Positions 9,666 to 19,255 of a stretch of 64,000 nt of DNA are shown piece after piece; position 1 is the stretch's first letter, and every line of letters starts with the position of its first letter. The notes beneath the pieces are model-generated. The model was given only the letters and a program-made list of their open reading frames with translations. It did not search any database and had not been told where the DNA came from. The position numbers and the translations under genes are program-made. The stretch comes from Sphingobacteriales bacterium (lineage in GTDB: Bacteria; Bacteroidota; Bacteroidia; Chitinophagales; UBA2359): the NCBI GenBank assembly GCA_016700115.1, contig CP064999.1, forward strand, positions 248,001-312,000. Reading direction: 5' to 3'.

Positions 9666-11429
9666 TTATTTCGCAAAGAGCCTTTTCAGTTCAGAGTCCA
9701 ATTGTTCGTAGGTTAGGTTTTCGGCAATCACCACCCCTTTTTCGTCTAATATAAACAAGGCCGGCAGATACTCTACCTCATATTTGGCAAGCAGGTCGGA
9801 ATCTGTTCCTTTAATATCAATGACCTGATTGTTCCAACTCAGTTTGTCGGCTTCGATAGCATCGGTCCAACGCTCCGTATTTTTGTCAAACGCAACGCTG
9901 TAAATGTCGAAGTTTTCGGATTTATATTGCTGATAGATTTTGTTCAGGTCTTCGTGATTTTCTCTTGCCGGTCCACTCCAGGTTGCCCATAGATACAACA
10001 ATACCACCTTGCCTTTGAGCGAAGATAAAGTTGGCGTGCTTTTGTCAGGTTTCGGAAGTTTAATGTCAGGAGCCGGACGGTTGAGCATGGTTTTTTTGAG
10101 CGGTGAAAAATCGAACGAGCGCATAAAGGCCATATCGCTTACCGGCTCTTCCATCAACAGGGGTTTAAAAGTATCTCCATATTGCGTGTTAGCAAAAGTT
10201 ACTAAAGATTCCATCTCTTCGCGGGTAACTATAAATCCGCCAAACCCTTTTGTTTTAACATTTTGCAGTGCTTTTTCGGCTTCAGATTGCTTTTCATATT
10301 TTCCAAGCAAAACACGCGTCAACCCGCCGTTTGCCGCTTCTGTATCAATCGCTCCTATATCCGAAATGGCCGCAAAGTTTTTGGGGTCATAAAATCTGAA
10401 AACACCTAATTGAATTTTATAAAACTTGCGAAGGACGTTAGATGTTACGGTTCCAGTAGTTGTGGTTGCCGGAGGTGGCTTGGTTTCGGTGCCGGCAGGA
10501 GGGGTCGTAGTAGCTGTCGTATTATTGGTGTCGTTTGATGCCGCATTTCCACTAACTTGCTCCTTGCGAACAAAAGCATCTTTATATCCGCGTTTGCGCA
10601 CTTCGGCTAACAAATCATTCGCCTTAACTTCGGTAAATGTTCCCAATAATATCCTTTGAAGCGTGTTGGTTGCCTTTTGGGCTTCTAAAGTACCTAAATC
10701 TTTGAGGTTACTGTATTTTGATAAATCTGGGCTTGGAGTAGCGCCTATCTGAATTTTATAGACTGTTTTGGTAGCCACTGAATTGGTATTCCCTGAACCA
10801 TTACTGGCAGGAGGTGGCACCGGATTTGTTTCTACCGGAGGTTTAACAGGTGGTGTAACATCAACCACTACAGGGTCTTCTTTGGGCGGTACAGGGGTTG
10901 GTTGATTGGCTTTGGGATTCCTTTTGTTCAATTCCCGCTCAATCTGTTCGTAAGTGAGATTGATCCCAATAATTGTTCCTTTTTCGTCCAATAAAAAAGA
11001 GGCCGGTATGCTTTTAATGTCATAAACCATCCAATAATTGGAATAATAGGATTCTAAATCAATGACATGGTTGTTCCAGTCCAGATTGTTTTCTTTGATG
11101 CGGTTCATCCATTTAGCCTTGTCGCTGTCGAAGGCAACACTATAAATGGTAAACTTATTAGCTTTGTCAAAACTATAGCCCTTGAATTTGTTGTATAGTC
11201 GCACATATTCGGGGTTTTTAATCACATTACAGGCGACACACCAGGTGGACCAAAAACTGACCAGTACCAGATTCCCCTGCAATGACGACAGTTTAAGCGA
11301 TTTGTCGTTCGTCGTTTTTAAATCTATTTCAGGGGCTTTTTCACCTATCGAAACTCTTGGAGGAGCCGATTGCAGGGGCATCAGTGCCAGAATGGCAAAT
11401 ACTATTGTTAAAAAAGTTCGATGTAACAT
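9666..11429 (-). CDS. Two-thioredoxin (TlpA/ResA-like) protein with central SPOR-like repeats
   Basis: This 587-residue protein has a signal peptide (residues 1-21). A first TlpA/ResA-like thioredoxin domain covers about 25-165, with VLVSFWSTWCVACNVIKN keeping the CxxC pair. A Pro-rich linker follows. Two SPOR-like modules come next, starting YKIQIGATPSPDL and YKIQLGVFRFYDP, separated by a Thr/Pro-rich linker. A second thioredoxin domain covers about 455-587, where the active-site position reads YLWATWSGPARENHEDL, so both cysteines are gone. The protein is probably periplasmic; the first domain could be redox-active and the second should not be. SPOR domains bind denuded peptidoglycan glycans, which would place it at the cell wall. 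It lies 95 bp downstream of the CapA-like gene on the same strand. Confidence 0.82.
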   Translation of the reverse strand: MLHRTFLTIVFAILALMPLQSAPPRVSIGEKAPEIDLKTTNDKSLKLSSLQGNLVLVSFWSTWCVACNVIKNPEYVRLYNKFKGYSFDKANKFTIYSVAFDSDKAKWMNRIKENNLDWNNHVIDLESYYSNYWMVYDIKSIPASFLLDEKGTIIGINLTYEQIERELNKRNPKANQPTPVPPKEDPVVVDVTPPVKPPVETNPVPPPASNGSGNTNSVATKTVYKIQIGATPSPDLSKYSNLKDLGTLEAQKATNTLQRILLGTFTEVKANDLLAEVRKRGYKDAFVRKEQVSGNAASNDTNNTTATTTPPAGTETKPPPATTTTGTVTSNVLRKFYKIQLGVFRFYDPKNFAAISDIGAIDTEAANGGLTRVLLGKYEKQSEAEKALQNVKTKGFGGFIVTREEMESLVTFANTQYGDTFKPLLMEEPVSDMAFMRSFDFSPLKKTMLNRPAPDIKLPKPDKSTPTLSSLKGKVVLLYLWATWSGPARENHEDLNKIYQQYKSENFDIYSVAFDKNTERWTDAIEADKLSWNNQVIDIKGTDSDLLAKYEVEYLPALFILDEKGVVIAENLTYEQLDSELKRLFAK

Positions 11430-11524
11430 TGCAATAATTGGTTTGATATCTTATGCAAGATAAAGCATTATTCAATAAAGCCAACTATTTATGTATTTAT
11501 TTTACTAAAAAATGGCTTTCTACA

Positions 11525-13081
11525 TCAATTTTTGCGTATTCCGTTTTGATAAACTGCTATAAATGCTTGTTCATATCCTTTTAACCTGACCTCGGTTAGG
11601 TGTTTTTGTGCGTCTTTTATGGTCGTAAATGTGCCGCTCAGATATCTGTACCAGCCCTGATCGTTTTTTTCTATACTTACTTGTGTAAACGGATGATTGT
11701 TCTGTTTATTGGTTCTGGCTGCCTGAAATTGTATTTTATACGTATTTCCCTTTACAGATTCCGGCTTGTCTTTTTTAAGTGTTTTGCTCACAGAAGGAGG
11801 AGGACTGACCATAGCCAAGGCAGTATTGACCGTTTTTGATGGACGTGCTGCCGGAATCTTTGAGATTTTCTGTGCCCGGTTTTCAAGGGCATAACATACC
11901 GCATCTTCCCAGTTGTTTCCAAAAATTTGTTCTGCACTGATTCTTTTTTCTGTGGCAATTCCTCCATCTAAAATGTTATAAGTATTGGCGATGGCGTTGG
12001 TAAGTTGAAGGGTAGCGGCAGGGGGCATTTGCATTACGTTGAGCGTGTCGCGGTAAAAAGCACCGGCCGGCAAGGCATAATAGGTGTTTTTCCATTGCTT
12101 ATTGACCGTTTTTGATTCTAAATAGCGCCAAACCGGGATATAATTTAACTGAGACACCCCTATCCGGCAGGTCTGTTCATCGCGTACAATAACAGTTTCC
12201 AGCATTAACCCCATACTGGTATTGGTACTGATGGCATTGGATACCAGATTGCCCAATGAATAGGCAACAGGTACTTCTCTAATACTGCCATCTGCCCGTT
12301 TGGCTGTCAGCATCTTTACCGGCTGAACCGCATGAGGATGCGCTCCAATTACCAGATCTATTCCCATATCTGCTGCCTTCTGAGCCCACTCCCGTTGATA
12401 AGCGTTTTCTGTGTTTTTATATTCATCGCCCCAGTGAAAAAAGCCAATAATAAATTCAGCACCTGCGTTTTGTGCTGCGGCAATATCTGCAGCAATCTGT
12501 GCCCGGTCAATACGATCCACTATGCTGGGTGGTTTGGTGGATACTCCGTTGGTGTGAAAGGTATAGTTGAGCAGTGCCATTAAAATTCCGTTTTTTTCCA
12601 TCAACAACGGACATCGGGCAGCACGGTCTTCTGCATCTTTGTAAGTGCCTGTCTGCATCATATCCAACGACCGGATGACCTCTATGGTATTGACAACCCC
12701 GTTCAAACCGGAATCGTTTGCATGGTTGTTTGCGGTTACCAACACATCAAACCCCACCTGTTTTAAGGCTTCTGCAAGACTGTTAGGACTTCTAAACATC
12801 GGAAAACCGGTATAAGGCGGACCTCCGGGCAGGGTAACTTCCAAATTGGCAACAGCTATATCTGCCGATTCAACCACCGGCCTGATATATTGAAAACAGG
12901 GATAGTAGTTATAACTATCGGTGGCAGAATCATAAGCCGCATTGATCTGGGGTTTGTTTCCCATCACATCACCGGCAAACAACAACCGCACTTCGTCGGG
13001 TGAAGCAACCATTGTTTTACCCAAATACAGGTAAACAAACACAAAACAAGCGATTGTCCATGATAACTTCCGGTCATTCAT
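11525..13081 (-). CDS. CapA-family metallophosphatase-fold protein with C-terminal SPOR-like domain
   Basis: This 518-residue protein has an N-terminal membrane or signal segment (residues 7-27). The CapA/PGA-synthesis fold follows, with LLFAGDVMG near residue 33, VANLEVTLPG, LVTANNHANDSG, IGFFHWGDEY and VIGAHPHAVQPV, the metal-ligand clusters of this calcineurin-like group. After a linker, the last 75 residues read YKIQFQAARTNKQN and end in a GYEQAFIAVY strand, a SPOR-like module like those in the next gene. CapA relatives act in poly-gamma-glutamate capsule assembly. No pgsB or pgsC homologue lies nearby, so capsule synthesis is not claimed; an envelope role is inferred. Confidence 0.85.
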   Translation of the reverse strand: MNDRKLSWTIACFVFVYLYLGKTMVASPDEVRLLFAGDVMGNKPQINAAYDSATDSYNYYPCFQYIRPVVESADIAVANLEVTLPGGPPYTGFPMFRSPNSLAEALKQVGFDVLVTANNHANDSGLNGVVNTIEVIRSLDMMQTGTYKDAEDRAARCPLLMEKNGILMALLNYTFHTNGVSTKPPSIVDRIDRAQIAADIAAAQNAGAEFIIGFFHWGDEYKNTENAYQREWAQKAADMGIDLVIGAHPHAVQPVKMLTAKRADGSIREVPVAYSLGNLVSNAISTNTSMGLMLETVIVRDEQTCRIGVSQLNYIPVWRYLESKTVNKQWKNTYYALPAGAFYRDTLNVMQMPPAATLQLTNAIANTYNILDGGIATEKRISAEQIFGNNWEDAVCYALENRAQKISKIPAARPSKTVNTALAMVSPPPSVSKTLKKDKPESVKGNTYKIQFQAARTNKQNNHPFTQVSIEKNDQGWYRYLSGTFTTIKDAQKHLTEVRLKGYEQAFIAVYQNGIRKN

Positions 13082-13280
13082 ACAGACGGGATTAACTTTT
13101 TCAGAGTCCTTCTTATTATTATTGTATTTCTTTGAATCTTAAAGCTGACAGAAGGCTTACTGGCAAAGGTAATAACTTTTGTTAATTAGTCAAACTTTTT
13201 AAAGCAAAACCAGGATTACCCGCTCATTTACCGGAAATGTTAGAGTAACCATGCCGGCATTTTGCAATAAAATTAAACCA

Positions 13281-13736
13281 TTACAACCCTGCACTGATGA
13301 GGAATGTAGCCGCAAACGCAATAATGGCGAACAATTCGGGAAATACAGCCAGCACCATGGTTTTGCCAAATACATCGTAGCCCGATGCGATACCTTCTAT
13401 ACCTTGCGCCACTACCTCACCCTGTTTAACAGCAGAGTAATACCCTACCAACCCCAACGCCAAACCTGCCGCCAACACAGACGCTCCCTGAAAGGGGGTT
13501 ATGGCAGTAAGGGTTTGGAGTTTGCTGTTTAAAATAAAAAAACCGGCAAACCCGTATAAACCCTGAGAACCGGGTAATGCACTCAGTAACATATAAGTAC
13601 CAAATGCCTCGGGTTTCTTTTTAAGCGCACCAATGGTGGTTTTACCGGCAATAGAAACACCAATAGCACTGCCTGAACCCGATAACCCTATCATTAAACC
13701 AATGCCTGTATAGGCTGCTATTAATTCTGCTATCAT
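13281..13736 (-). CDS. ntpK: V-type ATPase membrane rotor subunit K
   Basis: This 151-residue protein has four hydrophobic helices arranged as two hairpins, the duplicated form of the c subunit. The ATG at 13736 is chosen because the frame's further 29 codons overlap subunit I and are hydrophilic. The carboxylate for ion transport is Glu134 in TM4 (AVFPELFAIIAF). Helix 2 has LPGSQGLYGF and the third helix ends in KQGEVVAQGI. Aligned by eye to Enterococcus hirae NtpK, the Na+ ligands L61, T64, Q65, Q110 and E139 correspond to L54, S57, Q58, Q105 and E134. Sodium specificity is therefore plausible but inferred. It is the last gene of the operon, 13 bp after subunit I. Confidence 0.93.
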   Translation of the reverse strand: MIAELIAAYTGIGLMIGLSGSGSAIGVSIAGKTTIGALKKKPEAFGTYMLLSALPGSQGLYGFAGFFILNSKLQTLTAITPFQGASVLAAGLALGLVGYYSAVKQGEVVAQGIEGIASGYDVFGKTMVLAVFPELFAIIAFAATFLISAGL

Positions 13737-13749
13737 GATGTATGATTTT

Positions 13750-15561
13750 CTAAAATATTGAGTTGTGATTGTTTTTAATCCTGAATGCGCGGTATTCCTG
13801 ACCGCCGCCGGTAAAACCGGCATTTTTGTAAAATTCTACAAAAGTAAGCCTGATGGGGTGAACAAAAGAACTGAGTGTTGAAATACCAAAATTAAGCCCG
13901 TGCCCCAGCAATAAAATGACTAAAAAAGCCAGTTCGCCTAATATAGGAGGTAATGAAAGCGCACTAAGAGCTATGGTGTTTACCACAAAACCCAGTGTTG
14001 CCGAAGATAAACCCAATGCAAAGAGGCGCACGTAAGACAATACATCGCCAAACAGGCCGGTTATGCCGTATAAATCCCATAGGCCAAGACCAATGCGTTT
14101 AATAAAACCTGCCTGTGGGTTGCTAAATATTAGGATGCAAAACAGACCAATGCCTATAAGCGTATAAGCGGGAACGGCAAATTGAGTAAACTGATACAAT
14201 AAGCCCCCGGCAATCCCAAAAATCCAGCCAAGCGGCGACATACCGTATTGCCAGCCATTCTGTTTCAGGTTATTTACTACCCTGAGTGCCATGCCAAACA
14301 CTATTTGCACCAGTCCGATAATGAGCGAAACATTAAACAAGCTGTTCATGCTGATAAAATACCCTTTTACATCCTTTAACAACCCGATGTTGGCTTTGCT
14401 CAAATCAATACCTGCAACCGTTCCGGTAATTAACCCAAAAACAATGGCCGATGTGCCCAAAAATTGCGCCAGGGTAAACATCGAACGCAGATGGGCATAT
14501 TGTTTTTTTCTTTTAAGCAGGGTAACCGCTGTAAAAATAATCAATCCGTAAACTACATCGCCTAAACACATGCCAAAAAACAGCATAAAAAAGGGTGCAA
14601 AAAACGGAGTAAGGTCAATTTCGGTATAGGCCGGCAATGAAAACAAGTTTACCACCGGGTGAAAAAGGGAGCTAAAGCGGTCGTTTTCAAGCAATATGGG
14701 CACGTTGTCGTTTTTACCCGGCTTTTGTTCTACCCAAATGGTTTCTGTTTTATTAAGGAAATTGAGCAATTCCTCCCTGTTTTTTTTCGGTGCCCAAACT
14801 TGTAACAGCATCATCTTGCCGCTAACTTCGGGTTGTGTGTTATGCAGAGCAATTTCGTGTTGCAGTTCGTTTTCCAACGTTTCGGCATATTGGTACAACA
14901 AGGAGCCATGCGCCGCAAGGTTATTAAAAGCTTCATTTAACTCATTAAAACCGATAGCAATCTCCTCTTGCTTGTGTCTTAGTAATTCTATGCTGATAAG
15001 TGGCAGGTGTATCAATTCTGCACCATGCAACGCGGGGGGTAGGTCCTGTTCTGAAATAAGCAGGAAATATACTTTTCCGTTTAGGTGGTTAATGGCTTCA
15101 ATGGTGTATTGTTGTTGCCAAAGCGGGTTAAATTCCTGAAGCGTACAATTATAAAAATGAAAAAACACCCCCCTGTTTTGGAGCAACTGAATTAACTGTG
15201 CCGGTATTTTTCCCCATGGTTCAAGTAGAGCAATTTGGGCCGATACATCTTTTTTTTGCTTTTTCAGGTCGTTTTCCCGAGCTGTAAGGTTTTCAAATAA
15301 TTGCAAGAGTTGGGAACCGCCCGAAAAAGGTGTTTCGCCGGTTGTGCCGGTTATCTGAGGTGGTGCTTTTTTAAGCAGAATATCCAGTGCTTCGTGAACT
15401 TTTTGGAGTTGCCGAACTATTTGTTCTGCCTGTGCAGAGAATTGGTTGCTCAGGGTTTCAATATGCACCACTCCTAAATTATGCAACTGTTTCAGAAACC
15501 GGGCATAATCGGCATGATAGACCAAAAAAGCATATTTTAACATGGGTGCAATCATAAGCAA
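13750..15561 (-). CDS. ntpI: V-type ATPase stator subunit I (a-like)
   Basis: This 603-residue protein is of normal length for subunit I. The N-terminal half is soluble and partly coiled-coil. The C-terminal half (from about residue 310) has roughly seven transmembrane segments, including FFMLFFGMCLGDVVYGLIIF and FGDVLSYVRLFALGLSSATL. The Arg in SYVRLFALG is at the place of the essential stator Arg facing the rotor. It forms the ion half-channels with ring subunit K. Its start abuts the end of the subunit D gene with no spacer, consistent with one operon. Confidence 0.94.
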   Translation of the reverse strand: MLMIAPMLKYAFLVYHADYARFLKQLHNLGVVHIETLSNQFSAQAEQIVRQLQKVHEALDILLKKAPPQITGTTGETPFSGGSQLLQLFENLTARENDLKKQKKDVSAQIALLEPWGKIPAQLIQLLQNRGVFFHFYNCTLQEFNPLWQQQYTIEAINHLNGKVYFLLISEQDLPPALHGAELIHLPLISIELLRHKQEEIAIGFNELNEAFNNLAAHGSLLYQYAETLENELQHEIALHNTQPEVSGKMMLLQVWAPKKNREELLNFLNKTETIWVEQKPGKNDNVPILLENDRFSSLFHPVVNLFSLPAYTEIDLTPFFAPFFMLFFGMCLGDVVYGLIIFTAVTLLKRKKQYAHLRSMFTLAQFLGTSAIVFGLITGTVAGIDLSKANIGLLKDVKGYFISMNSLFNVSLIIGLVQIVFGMALRVVNNLKQNGWQYGMSPLGWIFGIAGGLLYQFTQFAVPAYTLIGIGLFCILIFSNPQAGFIKRIGLGLWDLYGITGLFGDVLSYVRLFALGLSSATLGFVVNTIALSALSLPPILGELAFLVILLLGHGLNFGISTLSSFVHPIRLTFVEFYKNAGFTGGGQEYRAFRIKNNHNSIF

Positions 15562-16152
15562 CTACCGGTTTTCTTTTTTCATTTTTATCAACTTTTGGGC
15601 TGCCTTTGCCAGGTGGTCTTCATCTTCAAGATAACGTTTTATTTTTCTTATTGCTTCTTCGTGTTCGGGAATTTGTACCCTTTCGTACAGGTGTAGTTTT
15701 TGAGTGGTTTTTTTGCGTTCAGCTTCCAGCAATTCTGTTTTAGTTTGGAGTAGCTGCAATTGTATTTGTTTTTCGGTTAAGTTTTTGAGCAGGGCAATCC
15801 CTTGCACAAACCAAAGGGGGCGGTTAAAAAATGCCACCGAAGCCACCTGAAATTCAGTATGGCTATATTGAGGAACCGCCACACCGGCAAACCTAAATAT
15901 GTGGGTATGTACCTTTTTTACGGATAACAGACCGGGTTCCCACTCCTGCCATAAGGCTTCAAAGGAGGAATAGCTGTTGAGTTCTTTTTGGTATAGCTGC
16001 TGTAGTTCGATTAACTGATGGCGGAGCAATTTCACTTCGTTCCTGAGTGCGCTTTCTTTGGAACGAATGGTAGGCAGGGCAGCCAAACGCATTTTAAGCC
16101 CTTTTTCTACCTGTTGCAGCGATATTTTATTGTATTGAAACTGCAGGCTCAT
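15562..16152 (-). CDS. ntpD: V-type ATPase central-stalk subunit D
   Basis: This 196-residue protein is almost entirely helical and has the expected subunit D pattern near its N-terminus (LQQVEKGLKMRLAALPTIRSK). A second long coiled coil lies at the C-terminus (residues 125-190). It forms the rotating shaft inside the A3B3 head. The first 26 bp overlap the end of the subunit B gene, indicating translational coupling. Identification rests on the helical pattern and the fixed position between B and I. Confidence 0.9.
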   Translation of the reverse strand: MSLQFQYNKISLQQVEKGLKMRLAALPTIRSKESALRNEVKLLRHQLIELQQLYQKELNSYSSFEALWQEWEPGLLSVKKVHTHIFRFAGVAVPQYSHTEFQVASVAFFNRPLWFVQGIALLKNLTEKQIQLQLLQTKTELLEAERKKTTQKLHLYERVQIPEHEEAIRKIKRYLEDEDHLAKAAQKLIKMKKENR

Positions 16153-17473
16153 GATTATCTTTCCAGTATATGTTTACCAATTCATCTTTTATAGATACTT
16201 CTTCTATGGTAAAAAACTTCCCAAAAAGTTGCCAAACTGTATCTAAAATGGCATCAATGGGTAGGTTTACGTCTATTGACAGCAATTGAGTAACATACTC
16301 TTTTGCAAATTGTATGGCCCGAATGTCGTAATCGGTAAGGTCGAAGCCGTTTTCCATTTTTACGCGTGCTTCGGCGGCATCAGAATAGAGACGAATAGCG
16401 GCATTCATTACCTGCGGGTGATCCTGACGTGTTTTTTTGCCGATAACTAATTGTTTTAACCTCGATAAGCTGCGGAAGGGGTCAACTATTACTTTGCCGG
16501 ATTCGGGGTCTTTGCGCAAAAATAACTGCCCTTCGGTAATATAGCCGGTATTATCGGGAATGGCGTGGGTTATATCGCCCTGGTTTAGGGTAGTAACAGC
16601 AATAATGGTGATAGAGCCGCCATCTTTAAACTGTACCGATTTTTCGTAAATTCTGGCTAAATCAGAGTATAATGATCCGGGCATACTGTCTTTGGAGGGT
16701 ATTTGATCCATGCGGTTTGCCACTATTGCCAGTGCATCTGCAAATAAAGTCATGTCGGTAAGCAATACCAGCACGTTTTGTTTATAATTAACGGCAAAAT
16801 ACTCAGCAGCAGTAAGTGCAGAGTCGGGTATTAACAAGCGTTCTACAGGTGGGTCTTCGGAGGTATTGATAAAGGCAATGATTTTGTTAAGCGCTCCGGC
16901 TTTTCTGAATGTTTCTTTAAAATAAAGGTAGTCGTCGTGGGATAAACCCATACCGCCCAAAATAATTTTATCGGCATTGGCGCGCATGGCAACGGTTGCC
17001 ATTACCTCGTTATAGGGTTGATCGGGATCGGCAAAGAAGGGTATTTTTTGCCCTGTTACCAGCGTATTATTGAGGTCTATGCCTGCAATGCCGGTAAATA
17101 TAGGTGTGTTAGGCTGCTTTCTACGTACCGGATTTACCGAAGTAGTACCCGTTTCTGTTTCGATGCCTTCTATATCGGGTCCGCCATCAATAGGCTTGCC
17201 GTAGGCATTTAAGAACCTGCCTGTAAGTTTATCGCTAACCATTAAAGTCGGCGACTGCCCTAAAAACACCACTTCGGCAAAATTAGATATGCCTTCGGCA
17301 CCGGCAAATACTTGCAGGGTTACTTCGGAACCTTTAATTTTCACGACTTGCGCCAGTCGCCCGTCAACCAATGCCAGTTCTTCGTAGCCTACTTCATTGG
17401 CCATCAGGGTGCAGGTGGCTTTGGTAATGTTTTCAATTTTGGTAATCCGTTTTAAAAATGGTTTCAGTTTCAT
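16127..17473 (-). CDS. ntpB: V-type ATPase subunit B (non-catalytic)
   Basis: This 448-residue protein is a member of the rotary ATPase beta/alpha superfamily. It carries IAGIDLNNTLVTGQKIPFF and GSLYSDLARIYEKSVQFKDG, typical of V-type B subunits, and lacks a Walker A P-loop, as expected for the non-catalytic subunit. It pairs with subunit A in the A3B3 hexamer. The gene begins 6 bp after subunit A ends and overlaps subunit D. Both length and motifs appear intact. Confidence 0.95.
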   Translation of the reverse strand: MKLKPFLKRITKIENITKATCTLMANEVGYEELALVDGRLAQVVKIKGSEVTLQVFAGAEGISNFAEVVFLGQSPTLMVSDKLTGRFLNAYGKPIDGGPDIEGIETETGTTSVNPVRRKQPNTPIFTGIAGIDLNNTLVTGQKIPFFADPDQPYNEVMATVAMRANADKIILGGMGLSHDDYLYFKETFRKAGALNKIIAFINTSEDPPVERLLIPDSALTAAEYFAVNYKQNVLVLLTDMTLFADALAIVANRMDQIPSKDSMPGSLYSDLARIYEKSVQFKDGGSITIIAVTTLNQGDITHAIPDNTGYITEGQLFLRKDPESGKVIVDPFRSLSRLKQLVIGKKTRQDHPQVMNAAIRLYSDAAEARVKMENGFDLTDYDIRAIQFAKEYVTQLLSIDVNLPIDAILDTVWQLFGKFFTIEEVSIKDELVNIYWKDNHEPAVSIQ

Positions 17474-17479
17474 GGCGGG

Positions 17480-19255
17480 TTATTGGTTGTTTTGAAGGGC
17501 AAGGCGCAGGTTCATTAGTTGGTTTACCTCATTGACGTAGTTGGTAAAAGCATCGGAGTTAAACTGGGAATAATTCATTTGGCGAAGCGCGTTCAGTATT
17601 TTCTTGAAAAAGCTCCGGGTTTCTTCAAAATTGTCGAAAACTAAGTTTTGTTTACAAATTTCAAGGCATAAGCGGGCCATATACTGTTGCCGCGTAAGTG
17701 GTGTTAGCTGGTCAACTTCATCAAAAGCATCTTGTTGCAACAGCACAAAATCAATGAGTTCGGCGCGCCAAAAATGGAGATGGTAGTCGGTAGAAACGCC
17801 GTCGTCGCCCAAAATGTTAATCTGGTCGGCGGCTTCTTTACCTTTCATAAGGTAGTTTTTGAGTTCCTGCACCTGCTCCGGCCAGTTATTGCCTGCAATT
17901 TGTGAAATCCATTCAATATATTCGGGGTAATCTGTGTATTTCGAGTAGCTGTCAATAGGATCAATGGCAGGATAGCGTTTGCTGTCGGCACGTCTTTGCG
18001 AGAGGGCATAAAAACAGCGGGTAGCTTTTTTAGTTGCTTCGGTAACGGGTTCTTTAAAATTTCCGCCTGCCGGCGAAACGGTTCCTATAAAGGTAATGGA
18101 ACCGGTGTTCCCGTTGTTGAGTGTTACCATGCCGGCGCGGGCGTAAAAATTTGAAATGACCGCGGGTAAATCTACCGGGTAAGCATCGGGTCCCGGCAAG
18201 TCTTCGAGGCGGTTCGACATTTCGCGCAGCGCCTGTGCCCAACGAGACGTGGAGTCGGCTAACAGCAACACGCGCAAACCCATATTGCGGTAATACTCAC
18301 AAATGGTCATGGCAGTATAAACCGATGCTTCCCTTGCCGAAACAGGCATACTGGAGGTATTGCCAATAATGATGGTTCGTTCTATGAGCTTGTTTCCGGT
18401 TCTGGGGTCAACCAGTTCGGGAAATTCGGCAAAGATATCTACCAGTTCATTGGCTCGTTCGCCGCAGGCGGCCACTACCACCACATCGGCATTGGCTTGT
18501 TTTGCAATTGATTGTTGCAAAACGGTTTTACCACACCCAAACGGGCCGGGAACAAACCCCGTTCCACCCTCCAGCATAGGGTGCAGGGTGTCTAAAATGC
18601 GAATACCGGTTTCGAGCAGTCTGGCAGGGCGCAGTTTTTGCCGGTAGGCTTTTAGCGGCAGTTTAACCGGCCATTTTTGCACCATACTTACCGGATATTC
18701 TTTGCCGTTTTGGTGGGTAAGAACGGCAATGGTTTCGTGAATGGTATATTGACCTGCAGGCGCAATCCATTGCAGGGTGTAATGTTCCTGCAAGTTAAAT
18801 GGCACCATAATTACGTGTTGCAGCCCGTGTTCGGGTACTGTGCCCAACCAGTCGCCGGCACTCAGGGTGGCTGCGGGTTGTGCTATGGGTTCAAATGACC
18901 AAAGTTGGGCATCATCGAGCGGAAAAGTTTGTTTACCCCGTTGCAAGAACAAACCTTCCAGTTTGTCGAGGTCGTTTTGTAAGCCGTCTAAGTTTTTTGA
19001 GAGCAGTCCCGGTCCAAGATACGCTTCCAGCAGGTTGCCCGAAAACTGCACTTCTGCGCCGCATTGTAAACCGCGCGTGCTGTCAAAAACCTGTGCAAAC
19101 ACGTTATTTCCGGTAATTTTAATAACTTCGGCCACTAATTTTTCTCCTTCATTACCGGTAGAAATATAGCAGATTTCATTTTGAATTACTGCTCCGTTAG
19201 GCTCAATGAGAACCAGATTTGCAATGATGCCTTTTATTTTGCCGGTGGTGGTCAT
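17480..19255 (-). CDS. ntpA: V-type ATPase catalytic subunit A
   Basis: This 591-residue protein has the catalytic Walker A motif GPFGCGKTVLQQ near residues 237-248, followed by VVVAACGERANELVD and DSTSRWAQALREMSNRLED, all diagnostic of A subunits. The non-homologous insertion region before the P-loop, characteristic of V/A-type A subunits, is present (about residues 115-200). It hydrolyses or synthesises ATP in the cytosolic head. Its ATG overlaps the stop of the DUF2764 gene by 4 bp. The sequence appears complete. Confidence 0.96.
   Translation of the reverse strand: MTTTGKIKGIIANLVLIEPNGAVIQNEICYISTGNEGEKLVAEVIKITGNNVFAQVFDSTRGLQCGAEVQFSGNLLEAYLGPGLLSKNLDGLQNDLDKLEGLFLQRGKQTFPLDDAQLWSFEPIAQPAATLSAGDWLGTVPEHGLQHVIMVPFNLQEHYTLQWIAPAGQYTIHETIAVLTHQNGKEYPVSMVQKWPVKLPLKAYRQKLRPARLLETGIRILDTLHPMLEGGTGFVPGPFGCGKTVLQQSIAKQANADVVVVAACGERANELVDIFAEFPELVDPRTGNKLIERTIIIGNTSSMPVSAREASVYTAMTICEYYRNMGLRVLLLADSTSRWAQALREMSNRLEDLPGPDAYPVDLPAVISNFYARAGMVTLNNGNTGSITFIGTVSPAGGNFKEPVTEATKKATRCFYALSQRRADSKRYPAIDPIDSYSKYTDYPEYIEWISQIAGNNWPEQVQELKNYLMKGKEAADQINILGDDGVSTDYHLHFWRAELIDFVLLQQDAFDEVDQLTPLTRQQYMARLCLEICKQNLVFDNFEETRSFFKKILNALRQMNYSQFNSDAFTNYVNEVNQLMNLRLALQNNQ

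Noticed and set aside
11525..13081. A complete poly-gamma-glutamate capsule locus
   Set aside because: Only the CapA-like protein is present; no ligase (PgsB/CapB) or membrane partner lies nearby, and the SPOR-like fusion points elsewhere.
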